A program made the translations under genes and the position numbers. A stretch of DNA of 64,000 bases from Alkalicoccus halolimnae (GTDB taxonomy: Bacteria > Bacillota > Bacilli > Bacillales > Salisediminibacteriaceae), in NCBI RefSeq assembly GCF_008014775.2, contig NZ_CP144914.1, forward strand, positions 3,472,001-3,536,000, written 5' to 3'. Every line of letters begins with the position of its first letter. Position 1 is the stretch's first letter. Below are positions 41,785-51,576 of the stretch, in pieces. The notes under the pieces are model-generated. The model was given only the letters and a program-made list of their open reading frames with translations, had not been told where the DNA came from and searched no databases.

Positions 41785-44700
41785 TTATTTATTTTTATTT
41801 TGCTGTCCTTTTCCTTTTCCAGGATGCTCCTCCGGAGGTCCGGGATTCACCCATTCAGGCGGTCCGGGATTTTCCGGTTTTCCAGGCTTACCAGGCTTAC
41901 CCGGTTTACCAGGCTTATCTGGTTTTCCCGGCTCGCCGGGCTCATCCGGTGTTTCCGGCTCTTCCCGTTCTTCTCCAGTTCTCACAATAACTGCTGTTAA
42001 AGGATCGATTGTAATATCTCCAGAAGTAAGTTCAAAACCGTTTTCCTCGGCAACTGCTCCTGCCCCTGCTTCATCGGCATCTGCAACTACTGTTCCCACG
42101 GTCAGATCTTCTTCGAGAGAAAGCGTGCGTTCCTCGTCATCTGCATTGATAAATACATGATAGGTTTCATCCATTTCCAGAGACGCTGCGCGGTAGCCGA
42201 TGAGAAGATCTTCCTCCTTGATTTCCGGCGCATCGATCAGAGAAACCTGCTCTTCAATTTCTTCCATCGTGCCAAATGTGAAGGCGTCGGTAGACCGGCG
42301 CAGTTCAATCATTCCTGCTGCCATTTCCTGGGTGACATTATTAATCGGATAAGCTTCTGCGTTCGTTGCTTTTTCCCAGTCAAACAAGTTAACGGCATCT
42401 GTAGAGTCGTAGGAGTCGTGAATGAAGTATGGATATTCAAATGGATTGCCATCTGCATCCTCCATATAAGTGGATTTATACGGTTCTTCTCCTTCTGCTG
42501 CAGGCTCGATGTAGTCATCGTCGCGGAACTGCTTTGTACGGCCGAATTCCTGTCCGCCGTGCATAAACGCTGTTCCCTGCGCGGTTAAGACCATCGCATT
42601 TCCTAAACGAATGCGCTGATGGATTTCTTCCTGATGATCTTTTGGATCTTTTTGAATCGACTGTGCGATCACGTCATGCAGCGTTAAATTGTCATGTGCT
42701 GCGATATAAGGAACCACATCTCCTGGATTCGTGGCCGTGAAATTTGCCGGGTCTGCGGTGAGATTATTGTAAATTCGTTCAATATCACGCGATCCACCGG
42801 TAAGGAATCTCGGCTCTCCTTCACTTCCGAATCCTGATTTTAATTCATTGCGGAAGTCGTCTGAAAAAGATCCGACGCTTTCTGTATCCTGCATCCACTG
42901 CTGATCTGCAGGCTGTACGTCCGGATAGTTTTCATCCCCTGCATACGTTACCCAGCCTTCTCCGATCATGACAATGTTCGGATTGACTTCCTTTGCTTCA
43001 TCGTAGGCAATCTGGATCGTTTCTGCATCGTGATCGCCCATCATGTCAAAGCGGAATCCATCTACTTTAAATTCCTCCACCCAGTACATGATCGAATCCA
43101 CAAGGATGCGGCGCGACATTTCGTGCGTTGTGCCGAGACGTCCTCCGCCAAAGCTTACACGGGACGTGCCATCTGCATCCATGAAGTGATAGTAGTTCGG
43201 CTCCAGGTCTTCAAAGATATGCACGCTTGCTGTATGGTTGTAAACGACATCAAGTACGACTCCCATATCACGTTCATGAATTTCGTGAATCAGCTGTTTA
43301 AACTCTTCTATTCTCTTTTCCGCATCTTCCGGATTCTGAGAATACATTCCCGTTAAGGAGAAATAACTGTGCGGGTCATATCCCCAGTTATAATTGTTTT
43401 GAGTCGAAGAATAATCCAGCATACGCTCCTCTGCTGTAAACTCATTGGAGAAGAAATAACTCATCACCGGCAGAAGCTGCACGTGGGTTACCCCTAAATC
43501 CTCGAGATAATCGAGACGCTCGGAAAACGCTCCGAACGTACCAAATTCGTTTTCCAGCTCTCCTTCAATGGAAGGGTCTGAAGTGAAGTCACGAACATGC
43601 AGTTCGTAGATGATCGCATCCTCCCTCTTTTCAAATCCTTCAATATCCGCAAAATCAAGCTCCGGTCCGATCGAAGCAGGATCCACGATGGCAGCTTTAC
43701 CGATATAGTTTTCATCATCATCGCTGTTCCAGGCGGCCATCGAAGGAGCATACGGATCGAGAGCCTCGACTGTTTCTCCATCTCTTTCAATCATATAATG
43801 ATAGTAGTAGCCTGTATGATCTTCCACGCCTGTACTGCCTGCATCAAGCGTTACTTCCCAGACTCCTCTCTCCTGACGTTCCATATCTACATCTTCCGAA
43901 ACGACGCTGTCCTGATCGTCTTTATCGTAAAGCTTGATGCTTACGTTTTCCGCGCTTGGCGACCAGAGCTTTAACGTAACGGATCCATCGTCGTGAAGCT
44001 CTGCTCCAAGATCGCCGTCATAGCTGTAAAGCTCATCTTTTAAACGCCAGCCGATCATCGCATTCGCCTCCCGGTTATTAAATGTAACCGTAAACGGTGC
44101 AAGGTCCAGATCGAAAGTGCCGTGGAGAATGACCGTTACTCCATCATCTTCTATCGTTACCTCGTCAAAAGCAACCGGGTCTCCATTCCGGTCTGTAATA
44201 GTGATCTCTTCCTGCAGCTGTTCTGCATTTACATTTTCTGTACCTGAGAAAGTAAGTTCAATCTGCTCTTCAGAAAGCAATTCTGCATTTCTTAACCCGT
44301 CCTGCGTCGTATAGTAAGGGTTATTAAAAGCGGTATCATTCCCTTCCTGTACAAAAATCTGATTGTATCTTTCCAGATCGGCAAAGCTCATGTCATCCGT
44401 CTGGTCTCCGGTCTCTTTGTTTAGAAAAAGAAATCCGATTTCTTCTGCGTCTTCTGTCAGTTCCACGTCAAGATAGGCACCATACTTCCCCGTACCTTCA
44501 AAATCTGCGGCGGCGTCCGGCCACTCTCCCTGCTCATCAGATGGAAGAGCTACATCTTCAAATGACCAGACGGACCAATTTTCATAATCGTCGTTTTCAC
44601 GCTCATAATGAATCCGGACTTCGTTTTCTTCCAGATCTGCAGGCTCGGCAAGTACGTAAGAACCGTCTTCATAAAGCCATATTTCGTTCATGCTTTCTGA

Positions 44701-47574
44701 AATGAGATCTACCTGCACGTCTCCTGTAATGTTATCGCCGCCCGCATTGTTTACGAGCATGCTCAACCTGTCTGCTCCCGGCTCCAGTTCAATATCAACA
44801 TACGGTCCAAAAGCCGTACTGTTTTCTTCACTGAAACGCTCATCTCCAGGCCAGGGAGCATTTTCTTCTGATGGTACGGCAGCACCATCCCAATACCAGA
44901 CACCCAGCGAGGAAATATCCGCTTCTCCTGCCTCATAGTGGACACGAAGGTGATTTTCCGGAATGTCACTGGAAGGTTCTTCCGGTGCCGGTGCTTCTTC
45001 TCCTGCAATCGTTCCGTTTTCAGCTGTGAGAAGAACGGTTCCGCCATCTGCTTTTGCCGGGAGTGTTATCGTTACCTGATTATTTTCAGCCTGATATGTT
45101 TCCCCGGAATAGGCGTCTGTCACCACTGTTTCTGCTTCATCTACACCGAGCGTCACTTCCTGCGCTTCCGATGCTGTGTTCAGCCCTACGAACACACTTT
45201 CACCGTTATAGGTACGATCAAATACGAGAAATTCTTCCTCGTCAGATCCCGCTGTCTGACTGCGGTCTCCTCTTGCAAATATCTCTGAGTGTTCTCCCCG
45301 GAACTGAAGAAGCTTCTGATAGTGCTTGTGAATTCCGCTTTCTTCCACTTCGTCCCAGGCAAAGTCATAACGGTTGTCGTACTGCGGCCAGTTGTCTTCT
45401 CCGGACTGCCCGAGCTCTTCTCCGTAATATACAACCGGCTGTCCTTTTGCCGTGATTTGAAGCGCTGCACCTATCAACAGGGCCTCTTCTCCGTGGTTAT
45501 GAAGAAAGCCTGCTTCATCGTGACTTCCCAGAAACTGCCCAAGCAAGGACGTGTTATCCATCCCTGAATTTCGTTCTTGCAGATCTTCGTTTACAGCCTC
45601 CAGATTTCCACGCGCAAAGTCACGTGCGCTGTTTTTGAAGCCGAAGTCCAGAAGGGAGTCCATCGTTCCTGTCTGCAAATATCCCTGATCGTCATTCTGG
45701 TCCGCGCCCCACGACTCACCGATCATTTTAAATTCGCTGTCTTTTGCTGTTAATTCGTTCTTAAAGTGCTGCCAGGTCGTGTCATCTACGTGCTTGACTG
45801 TATCGACCCGGAAAAAAGAAACAGCATTCCCATTCTCCGTAGTTGAACGGTCCAGCCAGGCTGTCTGCCAGGCTGCCAGCTGGTCACGAACGTCCGGATT
45901 CTCCGTTTCAAAATCCGGCAGGTCTGCAAGTTCCATCGTGAGGTCATCAGAACCTGGGTTCTCTCGGATCATTCCGTCAAAACGCTCGACGACTTCCTGC
46001 CCCGGATATCCGTCGGGAGCTTCGTCTTCCGGAAGCTGATCGCTTTCACGTACGTCATAGCCGGGGTGATTCAACACGACGTCTACCATGATTTTCATGT
46101 CCCGCGCTGCGGCTTCATCAATTAACGTATGAAATTCTTCCAGCGTTCCTAAATGTGGATTCAGTTCTTCAAAATCACTTGCCCAGTAGCCATGGTAACC
46201 GAAATAATTTCCGGCTGAAGCATCCCATTCTACATCGTGGGCAATATTTTCTACGATGGGAGTAATCCACACCGTGTTGACTCCGAGATCATCCAGATAA
46301 TCCAGGTTTTCTGTAACGCCTGCGAAATCACCGCCCTGATATGTACCGCGCGGATTTTCATCATCGTACTGCGAATAGTTTAAGTCGTAAGGATCATTGT
46401 TATCAGGATTCCCATCTGCGAATCGATCTGTCAGCATAAAGTAGATCATCGCTTCATCCCAGTCAAAATCTCCTTCTTCTTTACTCCTGTCGATGACTTC
46501 CGCTGCCGCTGAACCTTCGTATACGCCGCCTTCTTCGTCAATAGCACGAATAGGAATATCATATGTGCCGGGTTCAGTTGAATGAGTCGCAGCGATCGAT
46601 ACTGCCTGAAGCTCTGCAGAAACAGAAAGTTCACTGCTTCCTCCCATCTCACTTGTATCAGCATAAATTGTATCGATTTCTACATCACTGTTGTTTTCTA
46701 TGTTCACTTCCAATACAGCATTTTCGTTGTAGTTAAATGCTTCCACTGAACCGCTTACGCTGATGTCATACTCTCCTTCTTTCAGCTCCCGGTCCTCTTC
46801 CTCCAGGGTAGTGGAGACAAAATAAGGATTCGTGTAAACTTCATCGTCGCCTTCCTGTAAAAAGATCTGGCTGTGTGTTTCAAAATCACCAAAGTTCATG
46901 TCTCCGGACTGCTGCCCTTCTTCCACACGCTCCACGAGTAAAAAGCCGATTTCTGAAGCATCAGGTGCAAGCGCAAGATCATAGTAAGCGCCGTAAGGGC
47001 CTGTCTGTTCGTTCGAGAAGGCATGAGCGTCCATCGGCCAGTCCGAAGGCTCCTCTGCTGCATCTCCCCAGGTCCAGAGGCCCCATGGCTCGTAGGAGTC
47101 ACCTTCCGCCTCAAAGTTCACCCGCAGTGTGTCTTCTGCAAGCTCTTCCGGCTCATAGTAATACACCTGCTCCTCCTCCGTTATCCAGACTTCGTCCATC
47201 TCTTCCGCAAGAATATCCACTTCTATATCGTCAGAGACATTTTCTCCGTCCCGGTTATTAATCACCAGACCTAAAGAAGAAGCTGCTTCGGAAAGTTCAA
47301 TGTCTACATAGGATCCAAAATCGGTCGTTCCAAAATCAGAGAACCAGCTGCCATCCGGCCAGTCCGTCGGCTCTTCAGCCACGTCCCCCCAGAACCAGAC
47401 GCCAAGTTCCTCCACATCCATATCTCCATAATCATAATGGACACGGAGCGATTCTTCTCCCGCCGTGTCATCCTGCTCTTCCTCTGCGGCCGCCGGAGCA
47501 AAACCCGAAAAAACACTGATTCCCATGACTCCTGCCATAAACAGGGCACGATGTTTCGTTTTTCTTTTATACAA
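41785..47574 (-). CDS. Secreted bifunctional amylopullulanase (two GH13 domains)
   Basis: A 1929-residue secreted starch/pullulan hydrolase with two catalytic domains. After a signal peptide (KRKTKHRALFMAGVMGISVF, cleavage near APAAA) come two PUD/CBM41-like modules (LRVHYDYGDMDVEELGVWFW; second from about 148). Next is an alpha-amylase-type GH13 with DVVLNH (about 500), FRVDTVKH (593), MIGESWG (620) and GSHDE (685). Two more PUD modules (about 875 and 988) and a CBM48 lead to a type I pullulanase with YNWGYDP (1397), DVVYNH, VDGFRFDMM, MIGEGW and AAHDN. The tail is a Pro/Gly/Lys repeat. The start is a TTG at 47574, with GGGAGAG upstream. Size and order match amylopullulanases of alkaliphilic bacilli. 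Confidence 0.93.
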   Translation of the reverse strand: MYKRKTKHRALFMAGVMGISVFSGFAPAAAEEEQDDTAGEESLRVHYDYGDMDVEELGVWFWGDVAEEPTDWPDGSWFSDFGTTDFGSYVDIELSEAASSLGLVINNRDGENVSDDIEVDILAEEMDEVWITEEEQVYYYEPEELAEDTLRVNFEAEGDSYEPWGLWTWGDAAEEPSDWPMDAHAFSNEQTGPYGAYYDLALAPDASEIGFLLVERVEEGQQSGDMNFGDFETHSQIFLQEGDDEVYTNPYFVSTTLEEEDRELKEGEYDISVSGSVEAFNYNENAVLEVNIENNSDVEIDTIYADTSEMGGSSELSVSAELQAVSIAATHSTEPGTYDIPIRAIDEEGGVYEGSAAAEVIDRSKEEGDFDWDEAMIYFMLTDRFADGNPDNNDPYDLNYSQYDDENPRGTYQGGDFAGVTENLDYLDDLGVNTVWITPIVENIAHDVEWDASAGNYFGYHGYWASDFEELNPHLGTLEEFHTLIDEAAARDMKIMVDVVLNHPGYDVRESDQLPEDEAPDGYPGQEVVERFDGMIRENPGSDDLTMELADLPDFETENPDVRDQLAAWQTAWLDRSTTENGNAVSFFRVDTVKHVDDTTWQHFKNELTAKDSEFKMIGESWGADQNDDQGYLQTGTMDSLLDFGFKNSARDFARGNLEAVNEDLQERNSGMDNTSLLGQFLGSHDEAGFLHNHGEEALLIGAALQITAKGQPVVYYGEELGQSGEDNWPQYDNRYDFAWDEVEESGIHKHYQKLLQFRGEHSEIFARGDRSQTAGSDEEEFLVFDRTYNGESVFVGLNTASEAQEVTLGVDEAETVVTDAYSGETYQAENNQVTITLPAKADGGTVLLTAENGTIAGEEAPAPEEPSSDIPENHLRVHYEAGEADISSLGVWYWDGAAVPSEENAPWPGDERFSEENSTAFGPYVDIELEPGADRLSMLVNNAGGDNITGDVQVDLISESMNEIWLYEDGSYVLAEPADLEENEVRIHYERENDDYENWSVWSFEDVALPSDEQGEWPDAAADFEGTGKYGAYLDVELTEDAEEIGFLFLNKETGDQTDDMSFADLERYNQIFVQEGNDTAFNNPYYTTQDGLRNAELLSEEQIELTFSGTENVNAEQLQEEITITDRNGDPVAFDEVTIEDDGVTVILHGTFDLDLAPFTVTFNNREANAMIGWRLKDELYSYDGDLGAELHDDGSVTLKLWSPSAENVSIKLYDKDDQDSVVSEDVDMERQERGVWEVTLDAGSTGVEDHTGYYYHYMIERDGETVEALDPYAPSMAAWNSDDDENYIGKAAIVDPASIGPELDFADIEGFEKREDAIIYELHVRDFTSDPSIEGELENEFGTFGAFSERLDYLEDLGVTHVQLLPVMSYFFSNEFTAEERMLDYSSTQNNYNWGYDPHSYFSLTGMYSQNPEDAEKRIEEFKQLIHEIHERDMGVVLDVVYNHTASVHIFEDLEPNYYHFMDADGTSRVSFGGGRLGTTHEMSRRILVDSIMYWVEEFKVDGFRFDMMGDHDAETIQIAYDEAKEVNPNIVMIGEGWVTYAGDENYPDVQPADQQWMQDTESVGSFSDDFRNELKSGFGSEGEPRFLTGGSRDIERIYNNLTADPANFTATNPGDVVPYIAAHDNLTLHDVIAQSIQKDPKDHQEEIHQRIRLGNAMVLTAQGTAFMHGGQEFGRTKQFRDDDYIEPAAEGEEPYKSTYMEDADGNPFEYPYFIHDSYDSTDAVNLFDWEKATNAEAYPINNVTQEMAAGMIELRRSTDAFTFGTMEEIEEQVSLIDAPEIKEEDLLIGYRAASLEMDETYHVFINADDEERTLSLEEDLTVGTVVADADEAGAGAVAEENGFELTSGDITIDPLTAVIVRTGEEREEPETPDEPGEPGKPDKPGKPGKPGKPGKPENPGPPEWVNPGPPEEHPGKGKGQQNKNK
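41873..41940 (-). repeat. Coding microrepeat: Gly-Lys-Pro tail
   Basis: A run of nine-base units (GGTAAGCCT-like on the minus strand) encodes PGKPGKPGKPGKP in the amylopullulanase C-terminus, flanked by PDEPGEP and PENPGPP. Such tails act as flexible, possibly wall-interacting linkers. Confidence 0.8.
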
Positions 47575-47655
47575 TAGTAACTCTCTCCCTTCAAAGTTAA
47601 GTGACCAATTCGTTTTAAAGGATCGTGCCTCCTTTCGATGCAGAACGTAAATTTG

Positions 47656-47751
47656 TGCAACGTAATGCAACGTGCGGAAACGTTTGCACAAACGACAAAA
47701 TTAAAAAGCGCTTCTCTGCTATTTTTTAAATAATAAGTGCAAGCGCTTTCT
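47656..47751 (-). promoter_or_regulatory. Operator cluster upstream of the amylopullulanase gene
   Basis: Plus-strand reading: TGCAACGT occurs twice, at 47656 and 47666, exactly 10 bp apart. GGAAACGTTTGC at 47676-47687 is a LacI/CcpA-like palindrome. TGCAAGCGCTTTCT at 47738-47751 fits the catabolite-responsive element (TGWAANCGNTNWCA) with two mismatches, and AAAGCGCTTC at about 47705 is a weaker one. This suggests carbon catabolite repression by CcpA plus a maltose-type LacI regulator. I cannot fix the core promoter with confidence. Confidence 0.6.
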
Positions 47752-47989
47752 TTATTTTTAATCATATATCAATAATTTTGATAATTCAATAGATTTCTGT
47801 TATATAAGCCGTAATTCGATACTATTGGCATTTATTTGCAATGTTATGGACAGCGGAAATACTGGCAGCTGTTCTTATGTTCTATGTTGAAAAAATAAGG
47901 GGAGGGGCTGCTTTATAAGCAAGAAAGGGAAAACGAGAAAAAGAATTCTTCCGAAAGCTGGCGGGCAGAGGGGGTGACGCCGGGGTGAT

Positions 47990-48110
47990 GAAGGGATTAG
48001 CTTAGAACGTCCCTGCGCCTCACTGAAACAAATACCTCCGGTTACTGAAACGCAAACGTAAAATGGTGTTTGACATATAATAGAGGTTTTATTTTCAAGG
48101 CCTCCATTCA
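47990..48110 (-). repeat. Possible decayed copy of the mosaic repeat
   Basis: On the minus strand GGCCTTGAAAATAAAACC resembles the type I left end and CTAAGCTAATCCCTTC resembles the core, but the intervening sequence is not conserved. The rest of the 47752-48224 gap shows no gene. Confidence 0.3.
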
Positions 48111-48179
48111 AAAACTCGAACTGAAAAAATCACCAGCACGAGCTGTTCAGCACTGTGAAATGGGAGGACTGTAACTAAA

Positions 48180-48215
48180 GGAGCTGGCCTGATTAAATCT
48201 ATCAGAACAGCTCCT
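48180..48215 (-). terminator. Probable ridA terminator
   Basis: GGAGCTG...CTGAT and ATCAG..CAGCTCC form an interrupted stem beginning ten bases after the ridA stop. On the minus strand it is followed by CTTTAGTT. Confidence 0.5.
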
Positions 48216-48224
48216 CCGGTTTTT

Positions 48225-48602
48225 CTATTCTTTTATTGCTACGACTTCCACTTCCACGAGGGCGCCTTTTGGCATTTTAGAAATTTCTACAGCGCTTCGT
48301 GCTGGATAAGGCTGTTTTAAATAAGAAGCATAAATATCGTTAACAAGCGAGAAATCGTCCATATTCTGCAGGAAAATCATCGCTTTGACGATGCTGTCGT
48401 TGTTCGTCCCTGCTGCTCTAAGAACTTCTGAAACGTTTTTCATGACCTGATGAGCCTGCTGCTCAACTCCCGGAACGAGTTCCCCTGATTCCGGATCAAT
48501 ACCAATCTGGCCGGATGTATAAATCAAACCGTTTACTTCTACAGCCTGGGAATAAGGCCCTATCGCTTCCGGAGCCAGATTTGTGTGAATGATATTTCTC
48601 AT
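48225..48602 (-). CDS. ridA: RidA family enamine/imine deaminase
   Basis: A 125-residue RidA/YjgF protein that hydrolyses reactive 2-aminoacrylate and related imines. Signature segments: APEAIGPYSQAVEVNGLIY, SGQIGIDPESGEL and the catalytic Arg in PYPARSAVEISKMPKGALVE. The ATG at 48602 has GGAGG eight bases before it; the open frame extends five codons further but without a site. The gene follows coaA by 29 bp on the same strand, so the two are probably one transcript. Confidence 0.92.
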   Translation of the reverse strand: MRNIIHTNLAPEAIGPYSQAVEVNGLIYTSGQIGIDPESGELVPGVEQQAHQVMKNVSEVLRAAGTNNDSIVKAMIFLQNMDDFSLVNDIYASYLKQPYPARSAVEISKMPKGALVEVEVVAIKE

Positions 48603-48631
48603 TGTGCATTCCTCCAAACAGCGTGATTAAT

Positions 48632-49588
48632 CTATATTTTGCGCATCTTAATTTGATTTACTAGATGATGGCCGCCTTTTCTTAAAATCAAATCTGCGCG
48701 GTGTCTTGTCGGCCGGATATTCTCTGTTAAATTCGGATGATTGATTCTGTCCCAGATATCTTTGGCAAAATCATAGGCTTCTTCATCATTCAAATCCGCA
48801 TATTTCCGGAAATAGGAAGACGGATGGCGGAAGGCAGTTTCCCGGAGCTTTTTAAAACGCTCTACATACCAGGAAAAAATATGATCCTCAGCAGCATCCA
48901 CGTAAATGGAGAAATCGAAGTAGTCAGAAACGTAGACTTCGTCTTCTTCATTGACCGATCTCTGCCGGGGCGGCTGCAGCACATTAATACCTTCAATAAT
49001 GACGATGTCGGGCTGTTCGACCACCTGCTTTTCATCCGGAATCACATCATACGTAATATGAGAATACACCGGTGCTTCTACTCTTTCCTTACCCGATTTG
49101 AGTTCAGCTAAAAACTTCAAAAGTTCATGAACATTATAGCTTTCGGGAAACCCTTTTTTATTCATGATCCCGCGCTTCTCAAGCTCCGCATTGGAATACA
49201 GAAATCCGTCTGTTGTGACAAGATCCACTCTCGGGTGCCGGTCCCATCTTGACAGCAGAGTATGAAGAACACGTGCGATCGTACTCTTCCCGACTGCTAC
49301 GCTTCCGGCGATGCCGATAATATAGGGAACCTTTTTCTCCTGCTTCTGAAGAAAAATCGAGCGGCTCCGGTAAAGCTCCTGCGAAGCAATTGCATGCAGG
49401 TGAATCAATCTTGTAAGCGGAAGATAAATATCCGCGATTTCTTCCAAATTCAATACGTCGTTGAACCCTTTTAACTTTTCAATCTCTTCCGTTGTGACTT
49501 CCATCGGATAGGACTGCCGGAGAGCTGCCCACTCTTCCCGGGTAAAAGTTGTAAACGGCGTAACGTTGTCGATAACTCCCTTGCTCAT
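48632..49588 (-). CDS. coaA: Type I pantothenate kinase
   Basis: A 318-residue prokaryotic type I pantothenate kinase, which catalyses the first step of coenzyme A synthesis. The P-loop IAGSVAVGKSTIARVL, the DLVTTDGFLYSNAELEKRG strand and VIIEGINVLQ are characteristic. ATG at 49588 with GAGGGATGA upstream. It is the first gene of a short unit with ridA. CoA supply links it loosely to the acetate and fatty-acid genes elsewhere in the window. Confidence 0.95.
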   Translation of the reverse strand: MSKGVIDNVTPFTTFTREEWAALRQSYPMEVTTEEIEKLKGFNDVLNLEEIADIYLPLTRLIHLHAIASQELYRSRSIFLQKQEKKVPYIIGIAGSVAVGKSTIARVLHTLLSRWDRHPRVDLVTTDGFLYSNAELEKRGIMNKKGFPESYNVHELLKFLAELKSGKERVEAPVYSHITYDVIPDEKQVVEQPDIVIIEGINVLQPPRQRSVNEEDEVYVSDYFDFSIYVDAAEDHIFSWYVERFKKLRETAFRHPSSYFRKYADLNDEEAYDFAKDIWDRINHPNLTENIRPTRHRADLILRKGGHHLVNQIKMRKI

Positions 49589-49738
49589 GTCTCATCCCTC
49601 GTTCAGTGATCGTTATTTGCCATATTTTCTCACACATTGGCAGCTGGCGGCTAGTATTTTCAGCAGGCGGAAATTGAAATCGCTTTCCCGATTATATCCT
49701 TCTGAACACTAAATATCCAGTGGCTGGGTGAAAAAAGG

Positions 49739-50596
49739 CTACTGGTTCTGTTCCAGCAGCTGGACACTTACTTTGACGTCCAGGGTGTGGCCTCCCCCGC
49801 GGTAAACGCCTTCCACCGGACTCGTATCCTGATAATCACGGCCTACGCCGACCCGTACGTACTGTTCCAGTGCTTCCACGTTGTTTGTGGGATCCAGGCC
49901 GACCCAGCCGATGCCCGGTACCATAACCTCGACCCAGGCGTGTGTCGCGGAGTCCCCGATCAGGGCAGAATCTTCCCCTACGTAAAGGTAGCCGCTGACG
50001 TACCGGGCGGGGATGCCGTTCGCACGGAGCGCTCCAAGCATAACGTTCGTAACGTCCTGACAGACTCCCCGCTTCAAATCGAATGCCTCCTGAGCTTTGG
50101 TTTCCACTCCGGTGGCTTCCGGGTCATAGGTGAAGTTTTCGTATATATAATTCATTAATGATAATGCATATTTAACCGGATCGTCGATACTTGAGATTTC
50201 TTTCTTTATCTTTTCCACCTGCTGAGGAGTCATGAACGTATAGTCCGTCTGAGCAAGGTAAGCCAAATAATGCGTATGAAAAAGGTCCGAACGATAAATG
50301 TTCTGCATTTCCTTCGAAAAATCAATCATGCGGATAAACGGACTCCGCTGAATACTCACGATGGAAGTTGTTTTCACTTCCAGTTCCTTATGAGGTTCTG
50401 CGAGAAAAAATGTTTCTACGTTGTTGCCCCATATGTCGACATGTTCTTTCGTCAGGGAAACGGGGGATATCTCCGGTGTATAGGTGAGCAGCCGCTGACA
50501 TTCATCTGTCCGTGGTTTAAGGCGGATTCGGTTCAGGCTTTGATCAACCAGTGTATCGTAAACAAAGTGATTAACATGTTCAATTTTGTACTTCAC
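49739..50596 (-). CDS. Transglutaminase-like protease domain protein
   Basis: A 285-residue transglutaminase-like protein with an N-terminal beta domain (IEHVNHFVYDTLVDQSLNRI) and the papain-like catalytic core: Cys in RGVCQDVTNVMLGALR, His in DSATHAWVEVMVPG, Asp in GWVGLDPTNN. There is no signal peptide. A GTG at 50596 is preferred because GAGGTGG lies just upstream. An ATG at 50629 overlapping the previous stop (ATGA) is possible. It is the third gene of an operon with a circularly permuted ATP-grasp and an alpha-E protein, a combination predicted to make or remove peptide-type linkages. Confidence 0.88.
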   Translation of the reverse strand: MKYKIEHVNHFVYDTLVDQSLNRIRLKPRTDECQRLLTYTPEISPVSLTKEHVDIWGNNVETFFLAEPHKELEVKTTSIVSIQRSPFIRMIDFSKEMQNIYRSDLFHTHYLAYLAQTDYTFMTPQQVEKIKKEISSIDDPVKYALSLMNYIYENFTYDPEATGVETKAQEAFDLKRGVCQDVTNVMLGALRANGIPARYVSGYLYVGEDSALIGDSATHAWVEVMVPGIGWVGLDPTNNVEALEQYVRVGVGRDYQDTSPVEGVYRGGGHTLDVKVSVQLLEQNQ

Positions 50597-50625
50597 GGGC
50601 TCCACCTCTAATCTAAAGAAATTTA

Positions 50626-51576
50626 TCATACGAAATAGTAGGTTCCTGCAAACAGGTAACTGATGCGGTTGCAGTCATTCTGAAACCTGTCCAGGAAAGG
50701 CCCGATTTCTTCCGTCGATATTTTTTGAAATTTAATTTTCATAAATTCATTTGTTACATGATCAAGTGCGTTGAACAATTCTTCCGAGTAGTGGGAAACT
50801 TTCCCGTCTTCCAGTTTCATGACTCCCTCCCGTACGTGCTCCATACAATATTCAATCGAACGCGGAAACTGTTCGTAGGAAATGAGAAACGAGAGAACCT
50901 GGGAAGGTTCCATCGTCGGCGGAAACCGTTTTAAATACGCATCGTGCCCGTTCAAAAACTGCAGGGCGCTCAGCCAGTAGTAATAGTGGCTCGTCTGCGT
51001 CAATTCTTCGGCTTCTTTCGTTTTTTCGCAGACGACGTTCAGCACGCGCGACGTTTTCTCCGCGCGCTCCAGCCATTTGCCGATTTTAATGAAGTGATAG
51101 GCTTCTTCGCGCAGCATGCAGGACTCGACAATTCCCTGCATTGTGTAGGAGAACGTCTTAATCTCCTGGAGAAATCTGTGCACCCGGCGGATCGACCACG
51201 TTTTGTAATCTTCATCCTGCATCGTCAAGTAGTGGGCGTTCAGTGTTTCCCACAGCTCCTCGGGGATAATATCACGGATCGAGCGAGCATTATTTCTCGC
51301 ATTTTCCATGCAGTTCAAAATGGAATTGATGTTGTAGCGGTGAAACGAAATATAATAGGCGATATCTTTTGGTTCACATGCATCATACATCGTACGGTAC
51401 TCCTCTGTCGACGCACAGATATCCAGTACCGTTTCCCAGTCACTGACAGCCACCGCTCCATACTCGGACGTCTCCAGCGCATTGATAAGCCGGGATTCCA
51501 GTACACGCGCATTGCTTTCTGCCCGTTCCACGTTCCGGGCCATCCAAAATAAACTTGATGCTACCCGGCTAAGCAT
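50626..51576 (-). CDS. Alpha-E domain protein (DUF403)
   Basis: A 316-residue, almost entirely helical protein of the alpha-E family. The N-terminal signature MLSRVASSLFWMARNVERAE is diagnostic. Further conserved parts are YYWLSALQFLNGHDAYLKRF and SFLISYEQFPRSIEYCM. The family is found beside circularly permuted ATP-grasp and transglutaminase genes and is thought to assist them; no activity is known. Its ATG overlaps the end of the ATP-grasp gene by eight bases, so translation is coupled. Confidence 0.92.
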   Translation of the reverse strand: MLSRVASSLFWMARNVERAESNARVLESRLINALETSEYGAVAVSDWETVLDICASTEEYRTMYDACEPKDIAYYISFHRYNINSILNCMENARNNARSIRDIIPEELWETLNAHYLTMQDEDYKTWSIRRVHRFLQEIKTFSYTMQGIVESCMLREEAYHFIKIGKWLERAEKTSRVLNVVCEKTKEAEELTQTSHYYYWLSALQFLNGHDAYLKRFPPTMEPSQVLSFLISYEQFPRSIEYCMEHVREGVMKLEDGKVSHYSEELFNALDHVTNEFMKIKFQKISTEEIGPFLDRFQNDCNRISYLFAGTYYFV

